Of a stretch of 13,901 nucleotides of DNA, positions 8,401-13,901 are shown piece by piece. Numbering within the stretch: the stretch's first letter is position 1; each line of letters starts with the position of its first letter. The translations under genes and the position numbers were made by a program. The notes under the pieces were generated by a model. That model was not told where the DNA came from, made no database searches, and saw only the letters and a program-made list of their open reading frames with translations. The stretch is from Aurantibrevibacter sp041747755 (GTDB taxonomy: Bacteria; Bacteroidota; Bacteroidia; Flavobacteriales; Flavobacteriaceae). The DNA lies in NCBI GenBank assembly GCA_041747755.1, contig JBGTEN010000085.1, positions 1-13,901 of the forward strand, read 5' to 3'.

Positions 8401-8867
8401 CCATTTCTTATAAAGATATTCAATTTGATTTTTTCATCCAAGGCCAAGAAGGTGCAGATTTGCTTAATATCAATGTAATTGAAAGCATGTATCCTGCCAA
8501 TTTAAGAAGAAACAGAATCGCTGAACAAGTACTTGACCGATGGACTCCAACTAATACAGATGCACGATGGCCTTCTGGGGTAAATCCATCTGCTTATGGG
8601 GGAGGAAAAATAAATTCTTTGGTTATTCAAGATGCATCTTATATAAGGCTGAAAAATGTGCGGCTGGCATATAATTTTCCAACGGATAGATTGAACTTTT
8701 TAAAGTCCCTTCAAATATCGGTAACAGGACAAAACCTTATTACAATAACAAATTATGTTGGTTTTGATCCAGAGGCAAATTCTTTTGGCAATAGCAATCT
8801 TAGAGTTGATTATAGTAGTTATCCACTGGCGAAATCATACTTAATTGGATTAAATGTAGGGTTCTAA
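5454..8867 (+). CDS. SusC-like TonB-dependent receptor with STN domain
   Basis: A 1137-residue outer-membrane importer for an oligosaccharide, energised by TonB. A signal peptide ends near YAQ (44-46). An STN domain (about 49-120) follows; it marks transducing receptors that signal to a FecR protein. A CarboxypepD_reg-like domain (about 139-212) comes next, then a plug domain (about 225-365, with LDEIVVIGYGTQKKSDLTGSV and PLYVIDGFPVDN), then the beta-barrel, ending in NVGF with the terminal Phe expected for BAM-dependent insertion. The ATG used gives a 23-residue N-terminal extension before the hydrophobic core; ATG at 5523 (Met24, MRSFLLYILLG) would give a more ordinary signal peptide, so the true start is uncertain. 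Length is typical. SusD follows after 102 bases. Ligand unknown; a sulfated glycan fragment is inferred from the neighbours. Confidence 0.95.
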   Translation: MNKNAIYTHVLAEFNTRGIAIIIMRSFLLYILLGLSVLKANDTYAQTKLNIDLKDVTLETLIKEIQENSEYIFFYKDGILPKDTKISIRRNGATLKAIFDEVLDDKHLGYKIVDRQVTIFQKKTTETLVNSSKNLNQGFTVSGIVLDPLGIPLAGTNILEKGTTNGTQTDFDGNFSLVVTNGNATLVASYIGFLTKEIPVSKRINITITLEENASTLDEIVVIGYGTQKKSDLTGSVASLNQDDFNQGANASVDQLMLGRAAGVQITQTNSEPGGGLSIRIRGASSVNAGNEPLYVIDGFPVDNSSILGTIGGAGTGTNQNPRNPLNSLNPNDVESIEILKDASSTAIYGSRGANGVILITTKKGKSGRLSINYNQISGIQSVAKSYDLLNTQQYMDGLNGLSVDSGNDVIFTSEDISAIGRGTDWQRELFTSALISSHDLSFSGGDEKTTFFTSLNYFDQNGIVKETGIKKYIARVNLERSFGERFKMGINLNTSLINDNNALDNLDINQTAGPIASALLYDPTEFIFNEDGTLTESPNLTLNNPFSLIKGISSENRSNRTFGNLFFQYAISSNLSAKLNFGSDQSYSRRDIYNSTLTQNGAGAGGIANIATLELSNELLEYTMTYDKAFNENHSLNVLGGVTYQNFVSRTFAGTISGFPSDVLGTNNLSIGNTDNDNLSSFKQKNNLLSYLGRVNYSLFDKFLLTASIRADGSSRFGSENRWGYFPSFAAGWKMSEESFIPDIFNEFKLRASWGQTGNQEIPNLSSKATFTNGRIMTFGGNVFTSLTASRIANPNLKWETTDQFNIGLDLAFAQNRFSATFDYFIKKTNDMLFNSPLPTASGFNSILSNIGSMENKGFELLISSVNVSTPNFQWSTTLNFSAIKNKVLDLGNVDEIVTGNINTSVGNTSIIRVGEPLASYYGYEVTGIFQESDDISGSAQPFAQPGYPIFKDVNGDNTITPDDQVVLGNPFPDFTYGIQNSISYKDIQFDFFIQGQEGADLLNINVIESMYPANLRRNRIAEQVLDRWTPTNTDARWPSGVNPSAYGGGKINSLVIQDASYIRLKNVRLAYNFPTDRLNFLKSLQISVTGQNLITITNYVGFDPEANSFGNSNLRVDYSSYPLAKSYLIGLNVGF

Positions 8868-8901
8868 ATGGAATGGTTCACATTGATGGAACTATAACTC
8901 C

Positions 8902-8922
8902 TCTTACCATAAAAAAGTAAGA
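8902..8922 (+). other. Small hairpin between SusC and SusD genes
   Basis: TCTTAC (8902-8907) is complementary to GTAAGA (8917-8922) with a nine-base A-rich loop, inside the 102-base gap between the two genes. Such a structure could affect the relative amounts of the two messages. The stem is short and AT-rich, so chance is a real alternative. Confidence 0.25.
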
Positions 8923-8969
8923 AATACTCTATAAGACTGAAACTTAAAAATCTATTAATAAATACTCTT

Positions 8970-10385
8970 ATGAAAAATTTTAAAATCAAAATAATCCTCT
9001 TTTTAAGTGTCCTTGTCGGCAATGCCTGCAGTGATGTATTGGAAGAACAGGTTTTTTCACAATTGGCACCTGAAACAACATTGACTACTGAAGTTGGAAT
9101 AAATTCTGTTCTCAACTCAGCCTATGCACAATCCCGAAGTTTAAATTTTGAAATTGCATATCATTTTTTGGCTGGGATGTCAGCAGGAGAAGTCTGGAAT
9201 GAAGGAGGTGCTCTTGAGAGTTGGCTTGTAGCTGTGACCAATTACAATTGGGACAGTAATCATATCTATATTGTTGGAGTTTGGGCTGATTTATACCGTG
9301 GAATTAGAGAAGCCAATATTGTCATAGAAAATATGGACAGTGGGGCATTTTCCGATGAATTTACAAGGTCTGTAATTGGTGAAGCCAAATTTATACGTGC
9401 ATGGAGTTATGCCGTTCTATATAATTTATATGGGCCTGTTCCTTTATATACAACGACCATAGGGGATCAGTTCCTTCCAAGAGTTTCAGACGAGGAAATA
9501 CGAAATTTCATAGAATCCGAGTTGTTAGCTTCTGCGAGTGACTTGCCTATTGAAAATGAATTGACCGGAAAGGCTACAAAAGGCGCCGCTCTAGGGGTTT
9601 TGACAAAGCATTATTTGAATACAAGACAATGGCAAAAAGCAGCTGATGCAGCTAAAGAAGTGATGGATTTGGGTTTATATGATTTAGTACCCAATTATTC
9701 AGATGTCTTCAGTCTTCAAAATGAAGGTAACTCTGAAATTCTTTGGTCCATTCAATATAAAGCTCCAGAAACTACACATATAATGAATGCTCTGATGTTT
9801 CCTACAGATTATCCCAGACTACCTACCCAAGCGATTTTTGCTGCCAGAACTTATCTCTTTGATGACTTTGTAGGATCATTTGAAGAAAGTGATTCTAGAC
9901 AAAATCTTATCCTAAAGGAATATACAAATACTTCTGGTAATCAAGTTCAATTATTTGGTAATGACAAATCAATTCCTTTTAAGTTTGAATTCGACCCCAA
10001 TGCCGTTGGGGCAAATGCTGGTAATGACATTCCAATACTTCGTTATTCCGATATATTATTGTCAAGGGCAGAAGCTTTGAACGAATTGAATGGCCCCAAT
10101 CAAGAAATCATCGATTTAATTAATTACGTAAGAACTCGTGCTGGTGCCACTCTTCTTGAATTAACTGGGTATACCCAAATTTCGCTTCGCGAGGACATTT
10201 TGCGTGAAAGGGAATGGGAATTCTTTTTTGAAGGGAAAGCAAGAGAAGACCAATTGCGACATGACTTATTAATTCCAAAAGCTCAAAGTAGAGGGGTGAA
10301 TGCTAGGCCATTTCAAGTCATTTTTCCAATTCCTCAAAACGATTTAGACGCAAATCCTAATTTAACTCAGAACGAAGGATACTAA
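8970..10385 (+). CDS. SusD/RagB-like glycan-binding lipoprotein
   Basis: A 471-residue surface lipoprotein expected to cap the SusC barrel and bind the glycan. The signal runs to Cys20 (VGNAC) and the acidic SDVLEE after the cysteine fits a Bacteroidota surface-export signal. An N-terminal SusD-like domain includes GEAKFIRAWSYAVLYNLYG followed by PVPLY (about 136-160), the usual helical signature. Helical repeat-like sequence follows around 200-265 (AALGVLTKHYLNTRQWQKAADAAKEV). The C-terminal SusD/RagB domain runs from about 350, with ILRYSDILLSRAEALNE, ILREREWEFFFEGKARED and the ending PIPQNDLDANPNLTQNEGY. Length is at the lower end for the family. The gene sits between SusC and a sulfatase and is probably co-transcribed with both. 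Confidence 0.94.
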   Translation: MKNFKIKIILFLSVLVGNACSDVLEEQVFSQLAPETTLTTEVGINSVLNSAYAQSRSLNFEIAYHFLAGMSAGEVWNEGGALESWLVAVTNYNWDSNHIYIVGVWADLYRGIREANIVIENMDSGAFSDEFTRSVIGEAKFIRAWSYAVLYNLYGPVPLYTTTIGDQFLPRVSDEEIRNFIESELLASASDLPIENELTGKATKGAALGVLTKHYLNTRQWQKAADAAKEVMDLGLYDLVPNYSDVFSLQNEGNSEILWSIQYKAPETTHIMNALMFPTDYPRLPTQAIFAARTYLFDDFVGSFEESDSRQNLILKEYTNTSGNQVQLFGNDKSIPFKFEFDPNAVGANAGNDIPILRYSDILLSRAEALNELNGPNQEIIDLINYVRTRAGATLLELTGYTQISLREDILREREWEFFFEGKAREDQLRHDLLIPKAQSRGVNARPFQVIFPIPQNDLDANPNLTQNEGY

Positions 10386-10444
10386 ATATACTTATTAATA
10401 ATTTTTAAAAGTATTCACTAAAATATCACAATAAAATCATTAAA

Positions 10445-11836
10445 ATGTTAAGAAAAATAACTTTATTATTCCTTTTTTGTGGGGTTTATACTTATCCGCT
10501 ACAAAATCTAGATAAATCGCCCAATTTCATCATCATTTTTACCGATGACCTGGGTTACCAAGATTTAGGATGCTTTGGTTCACCCAATATTAAAACTCCA
10601 AATCTTGACAAAATGGCTCAAGAGGGCATGAAGTTTACAAATTTTTATGCGCAAACGGTTTGTGGTCCCTCGCGAGCGGCCCTTCTAACCGGAAGTTACC
10701 CAAACAGATTAGCGCAATACAAGAATATTCGTACAGTGCACCCTGGGTTGCACCCAGATGAGATAACCGTTGCAGAGGTCTTAAAACAAAAAAATTATGC
10801 AACTGCAGTTTTCGGAAAATGGCATTTGGCTAGACATAGTCAGACAGATTTTATACCTGATCTTATGCCAAATAACCAGGGTTTCGATTATTTTTTTGGA
10901 ACACCTTCAAGTAATGACCTTACCGTAAATTTATTGCGAAATAATGAATTGATCGAAGAAGATGCTAATATGGCCAATCTTACTAATCGCTATACGGAAG
11001 AGGCTATGGACTTTATTGAAGCAAACAAGCAAAAACCTTTCATGGTGTATTTGGCTCATTCCATGCCACATATTAAATTGGCTGTTTCAAAGCAATTCGA
11101 AGGGAAATCTAAACGAGGTCTTTATGGTGATGTTATTGAAGAAATTGATTGGAATGTTGGTCGAATTTTCAATCATTTGAAAAAATTGGGATTGGACCAA
11201 AACACTTATGTTCTCTTTATGAGCGATAATGGGCCTTGGTACTTAGATGGGTTTTTACCAATCGAGAGGGCGAGAGATGAAGGGGGATCATTTGGTGGAA
11301 GTTCAGCTCCTCTTAGGGGACATAAAACGTCTACTTGGGAAGGCGGTTTAAGGGTGCCTTTCATAATATGGGGACCAAGTATTCCTGCCGGATCTGTTTG
11401 TAATGAAATTGCTTCTACTTTGGATGTTATGCCAACACTAGCCAAGCTATCTGGGACATCAATTCCTGAAGATAGAATTATTGATGGTATGGATATCACA
11501 TCATTAATTTTTAAAAACAACCAAGTCTTTAAAAAAGAAAGAACCTTTTTTTATTACCAAACATGGTATCTGCAGGCTGTTCGAAAGGGAAAATGGAAAT
11601 TGCACATTCCGGCTCGAAAAGAAGAACCTTTTTATGAAAAGTTTAATCTACCTGAAGATTGGGTGTACTTTGAAAAACCTGTACTATATGACCTCGAAAA
11701 TGATGTTTCAGAGACTATTGATTTAGCTGAAAAATATCCTGAAGTTGTAAAAGAACTTTTGGAAGAGATTAAGCTGAAAAAGATGGATATTGGAGAAGCA
11801 CATGAACGTGGCACTGGTGCAAGAGTATTTAACTGA
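10445..11836 (+). CDS. S1-family sulfatase (arylsulfatase A-like), Cys type
   Basis: A 463-residue sulfatase, 59 bases after the SusD gene and probably in the same operon. The N-terminus (LRKITLLFLF) is a short signal peptide, with cleavage probably before about residue 20. Asp34-Asp35 (TDDLGYQDLG) begin the metal site. The signature is C73-G-P-S-R77 then AALLTG, so Cys73 must be converted to formylglycine. GKWHLA (124-129) gives Lys125 and His127; the usual Gly after KWHL is Ala here. His205 (LAHSMPH), Asp261-Asn262 (MSDNG) and Lys294 (RGHKTSTWEGGLR) complete the active site. The C-terminal block has LYDLENDVSETIDLAEKYPE. It is similar in plan to arylsulfatase A and N-acetylgalactosamine-6-sulfatase, and clearly different from the divergent sulfatase, so a different sulfate position or sugar is likely. 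Substrate not determinable. Confidence 0.93.
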   Translation: MLRKITLLFLFCGVYTYPLQNLDKSPNFIIIFTDDLGYQDLGCFGSPNIKTPNLDKMAQEGMKFTNFYAQTVCGPSRAALLTGSYPNRLAQYKNIRTVHPGLHPDEITVAEVLKQKNYATAVFGKWHLARHSQTDFIPDLMPNNQGFDYFFGTPSSNDLTVNLLRNNELIEEDANMANLTNRYTEEAMDFIEANKQKPFMVYLAHSMPHIKLAVSKQFEGKSKRGLYGDVIEEIDWNVGRIFNHLKKLGLDQNTYVLFMSDNGPWYLDGFLPIERARDEGGSFGGSSAPLRGHKTSTWEGGLRVPFIIWGPSIPAGSVCNEIASTLDVMPTLAKLSGTSIPEDRIIDGMDITSLIFKNNQVFKKERTFFYYQTWYLQAVRKGKWKLHIPARKEEPFYEKFNLPEDWVYFEKPVLYDLENDVSETIDLAEKYPEVVKELLEEIKLKKMDIGEAHERGTGARVFN

Positions 11837-11924
11837 TTAACTTAATATCTTGACATAAAATTGTCTTACCCTTTTATAAACAGCGCAAAATATATAGTTG
11901 AGAATACGTAGTAGGATTAAGTGA

Positions 11925-12053
11925 AGCATTATCTGTGATATTCCTGCTAAAGAACAAAATATTTTGCAGTGCCTTTCAAAAGGTCCGTGGCAACTTACAT
12001 TATGGCATAACCATGGGACTTTTGAAGGTGAATTACTGGGAAATGATGGCTAA
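11925..12053 (+). pseudogene. Possible coding relic, unidentified
   Basis: A stretch of 42 sense codons between two stops, without an ATG, ends in GPWQLTLWHNHGTFEGELLG plus NDG. The Trp, His and Gly content looks protein-like rather than like random AT-rich DNA, and it lies in a tract otherwise full of stops directly before the VCBS relic. I do not recognise the family. It may be part of the same decayed gene or of another lost gene; a chance open stretch is also possible. Confidence 0.3.
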
Positions 12054-12061
12054 GAACTAAA

Positions 12062-12143
12062 AATCCTAATGCTATAGGATTAGTATAAAATGATTTATAA
12101 TCTAATTCTTGAGGACGATTCGATTATAAATCTGAAAATCCTA
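12062..12143. repeat. Nested inverted repeats in decayed tract
   Basis: GATTTATAATC (12092-12102) and GATTATAAATC (12122-12132) are exact 11-base inverted copies with a 19-base spacer. Outside them, TAGGATT (12075-12081) is complementary to AATCCTA at 12137-12143, and also to AATCCTA at 12062-12068, which gives an alternative smaller hairpin. The set could be an end or remnant of a mobile element, or a secondary-structure region. The bases are AT-rich, which lowers the weight. Confidence 0.4.
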
Positions 12144-12279
12144 GAAGGGTCAAGATAATAAAAATTTAAGGAAGAGGCCCGTAAAGATTATGAAAAGAAC
12201 CTTATTGGTATAAATATAATAATCGTAGTGAACAAAGTAAATTTTATAAGGGCTTATAATATTTTATTCGAATATTTAA

Positions 12280-12585
12280 ACAAATTTTTCATCTGTGATG
12301 AGCATTACCTCCAGAGATATTTATAACGATGGAAAAAGAGATGTTATAGTGGCAGCTAATTCTTATTATTTCAATCCCGGTAAGGGTAGATAGGATTCCA
12401 GTATAGGTCAATTACTCTTAAACCAAGGAAATAATTCCTTTAGGCCAATTGAGCATTTAGAAAGTGGGATATTCTTACCTGGAGAAGTACGACAAATTAA
12501 ATGGATACGCTTAGCAAATAAAGGAGAAGGTATAATTGTCTCAAAAAATAGTGGCGATATCGAAGTTTTAAGATTTATGGATTAA
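12280..12585 (+). pseudogene. C-terminal relic of a VCBS/FG-GAP repeat protein
   Basis: One frame reads TNFSSVMSITSRD, then the calcium-loop-like DIYNDGKRD, then VIVAANSYYFNP and GKGR, a TAG at 12391-12393, then DSSIGQLLLNQGNNSF, GEVRQIKWI and a TAA at 12583-12585. The order matches the end of CRTAC1-like VCBS repeat proteins common in Bacteroidota PULs, where a tyrosine (GRYD) usually occupies the place of the TAG, so a single TAC/TAT to TAG change would explain it. Upstream the same frame is broken by stops at 12277 and 12247, and no intact N-terminal part exists between the sulfatase and this fragment. It is therefore a truncated and decayed gene. The original product was probably an exported binding protein of the locus; that role is inferred. 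Confidence 0.75.
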
Positions 12586-12699
12586 AAAATGGCCGTATAA
12601 AATATACCTAAAAACACTTAAGAAATCAGCCTAATATTGATTGTATATAGAAACTAACAAAGATTAATCAAAGGCGGTAACCTATATATTGTAAACACT
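12586..12699. other. Non-coding spacer
   Basis: AT-rich sequence between the VCBS relic and a small signal-peptide-like ORF. I see no gene, repeat or recognisable promoter in it. Confidence 0.5.
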
Positions 12700-12810
12700 A
12701 TGAAATACAAAAATCTTTTATTCACAATTAGTACTGTTGCGTTAAGAAATATTCAATCCTTTAAAAGTATAGTAAATACAGTATATACAGAGCGTTCTTT
12801 GATTTTTTGA
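12700..12810 (+). pseudogene. Truncated start of an exported protein gene
   Basis: The ATG at 12700 opens a 36-codon ORF whose first 15 residues, MKYKNLLFTISTVAL, have the basic n-region and hydrophobic core of a signal peptide. The following residues (RNIQSFKSIVNTVYTERSLIF) look unlike a mature exported protein and end at a TGA at 12808. The likely reading is that the 5' end of a gene was cut off by insertion of the adjacent IS element, with the junction somewhere after about 12738. It could also be a chance ORF. Confidence 0.4.
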
Positions 12811-12822
12811 TTTGAATCGGCA

Positions 12823-12849
12823 CATAACTTTGGCCAAAGCGAAGTTATG
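12823..12849 (+). promoter_or_regulatory. Hairpin enclosing the transposase start codon
   Basis: CATAACTT (12823-12830) is exactly complementary to AAGTTATG (12842-12849), whose last three bases are the ATG of the transposase. The 11-base loop overlaps a second, perfect 12-base palindrome CTTTGGCCAAAG (12828-12839). In a transcript that reads in from outside, the stem would bury the start codon, as known for IS10 and IS50; a promoter inside the element could start downstream of the left arm. Both structures are directly visible; the regulatory role is inference. Confidence 0.55.
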
Positions 12850-13901
12850 AATACAGGTAAATATGTTTTTGCCCAGGTACTTTCCCTGATAAACCGTTAT
12901 GAGTTTGGAAAGTGCGTTGACCGTTACCATGGTGATTACCGTACACGCGGGCTGAGTTGTTGGAACCAGTTCGTTCAACTTTTCTTTGGCCAGCTGACAG
13001 GTAGAAACGGAATCCGCGACATCTGCCTTTGCTTAAGTGCGCACAAGAGCCAATTGTACCACTTGGGGATAAAGCAGAGCGTGGACCACTCCACACTTGC
13101 CAGGGCAAATGAGAACCGGGACTGGCGAATTTATGCGGATTTTGGATACTACCTAATAAGCCTTGTCAAGCCTTTGTATACGAAAAACCATCCACTGCTA
13201 TCGGGCATCGACAAAGATATCTTTATCCTAGACTCGACCACCATATCGGTCAGTCTGATCCTGATGGACTGGGCACAAGGCAAGTATTCGAGGGGCGCAG
13301 TAAAGATGCACACACTTTTGGACCTTAGGGGCAGCATACCGACGTTCATACACATAACCGACGGAAAATATCACGATGTCAATGCGATGGATGAGATAGA
13401 GGTCGTACCAGGGGCAATATACGTGATGGACAAGGCCTACATCGATTTTGGGCGTTTGTTCAGATTGTCCCAAAGCAATGCGTTCTTTGTCGTGCGCGCA
13501 AAGAGCAACCTGAAATTCAAGGCGGGTGCATCCAGGAAAGTGGACAAGATCACCGGATTGAGGTGCGATCAATCGATAAGGTTGGCCGTGGCCAAGAGCA
13601 GAAAGCAGTATCCTGTAAAAATAAGGCGTATCAAATATTATGACAGCGAGAAGGACATTACCCTTGTATTCCTGACCAACAACTTTGACATGGACGCTTT
13701 GGAAGTGACAGCGGTGTATAAAAGCCGTTGGCAGATAGAGGTCTTTTTCAAATGGATAAAACAGAACCTTCAGGTAAAGACCCTCTGGGGCCATTCAGAA
13801 AATGCGGTGAAGACCCATTTATGGATAGCAATATGCACGTACCTGATCGTGGCTTACTTAAAACAACAGATACGAAGTCCGTACTCGGTCTACGAAATGA
13901 C
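12847..13901 (+). CDS. IS4-family transposase, C-terminus beyond window
   Basis: An uninterrupted frame of 351 codons runs off the right edge without a stop. It encodes a DDE transposase. The N-terminal part (about 1-75: VFAQVLSLINRYEF, DYRTRGLSCWNQF, FGQLTGRNGIRD) matches the DUF4372-type domain of this IS4 group. Catalytic residues are Asp129 (ILDSTTIS), Asp195 (YVMDKAYIDF) and Glu298. The IS4 signature Y-x2-R-x3-E-x6-K is complete as Tyr291, Arg294, Glu298, Lys305 (YKSRWQIEVFFKWIK). Related proteins are usually somewhat longer, so a few dozen residues are probably missing at the edge. All visible catalytic residues are intact, so the enzyme may be active. A long antisense frame over this gene is an effect of its codon use. 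Confidence 0.9.
   Translation, partial: MNTGKYVFAQVLSLINRYEFGKCVDRYHGDYRTRGLSCWNQFVQLFFGQLTGRNGIRDICLCLSAHKSQLYHLGIKQSVDHSTLARANENRDWRIYADFGYYLISLVKPLYTKNHPLLSGIDKDIFILDSTTISVSLILMDWAQGKYSRGAVKMHTLLDLRGSIPTFIHITDGKYHDVNAMDEIEVVPGAIYVMDKAYIDFGRLFRLSQSNAFFVVRAKSNLKFKAGASRKVDKITGLRCDQSIRLAVAKSRKQYPVKIRRIKYYDSEKDITLVFLTNNFDMDALEVTAVYKSRWQIEVFFKWIKQNLQVKTLWGHSENAVKTHLWIAICTYLIVAYLKQQIRSPYSVYEM

Larger units (their letters stand above)
12738..13901 (+). mobile_element. IS4-family insertion sequence, left part
   Basis: The element is identified by its transposase; the right end lies outside the window, so terminal inverted repeats and target duplication cannot be paired. The left boundary is uncertain and lies between about 12738 and 12823. 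Sequence right of about 12820 is clearly richer in G and C than the locus: the 60 bases from 13321 contain 29 G/C, against 22 in the 60 bases from 9601 in the SusD gene. This supports a different origin. Confidence 0.7.

Noticed and set aside
10445..10486. Cys12 in the signal of the second sulfatase as a lipobox
   Set aside because: The residues before it (FLF) do not fit a lipobox and the hydrophobic segment before Cys12 is too short; a normal signal peptide with later cleavage fits better.
12162..12326. Open stretch of 54 codons reading KFKEEARKDYEKNLIG and onward
   Set aside because: It has no ATG at its start, becomes low-complexity Ile/Asn/Val, and overlaps the VCBS relic in another frame. 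Chance in AT-rich DNA is the simplest reading.
13228..13794. 188-residue open frame on the minus strand within the IS element
   Set aside because: It lies opposite the transposase, whose DDE and YREK motifs are intact; long antisense frames are common over GC-richer coding sequence. No domain is seen.
1..13901. CRISPR arrays, tRNA or rRNA genes
   Set aside because: No regularly spaced direct repeats and no cloverleaf or ribosomal RNA sequence were seen on either strand.

Overview
The window looks like a polysaccharide utilisation locus (PUL) for a sulfated glycan from a Bacteroidota bacterium, most likely a marine Flavobacteriia. This rests on AT-rich DNA, a SusC/SusD pair, an ECF sigma factor with a FecR-type anti-sigma factor, long AT-rich leaders without obvious Shine-Dalgarno sites, and two Cys-type S1 sulfatases beside a formylglycine-generating enzyme. 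The genus is not determinable from what I can see.

Layout. Bases 1-203 hold no gene but two hairpin-forming inverted repeats. On the minus strand, a sulfatase (1339-2859) is followed after 16 bases by a lipoprotein formylglycine-generating enzyme (204-1322), so the two are probably one operon. A 758-base divergent spacer (2860-3617) contains a degraded 109-base inverted repeat. On the plus strand come an ECF sigma factor (3618-4208), a FecR-type anti-sigma factor (4293-5336), a SusC-like receptor with an N-terminal STN signalling domain (5454-8867), a SusD-like lipoprotein (8970-10385) and a second sulfatase (10445-11836). Downstream is a roughly 900-base decayed tract holding the C-terminal relic of a VCBS/FG-GAP repeat protein with an in-frame amber codon (12280-12585) and a short signal-peptide-like ORF start. 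The window ends inside an IS4-family transposase (12847 to the edge) of visibly higher GC content.

How the parts fit. Inferred from the families: SusD and SusC capture and import an oligosaccharide; the STN domain of SusC reports occupancy to the periplasmic part of FecR; FecR releases the sigma factor, which raises expression of the locus. The two exported sulfatases remove sulfate esters. Both carry a CxPSR motif whose cysteine must become formylglycine, and the adjacent FGE keeps both catalytic cysteines and its own lipoprotein signal, so it could mature the sulfatases after export. No glycoside hydrolase or polysaccharide lyase is present, so the glycan cannot be named. The right flank looks eroded (VCBS pseudogene, interrupted small ORF, IS element), so this side of the locus may have lost genes.

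I did not find a wholly new system. The most noteworthy points are the exported FGE with an intact active site, the transposase start codon buried in a perfect hairpin stem, and several inverted repeats not explained by the genes.
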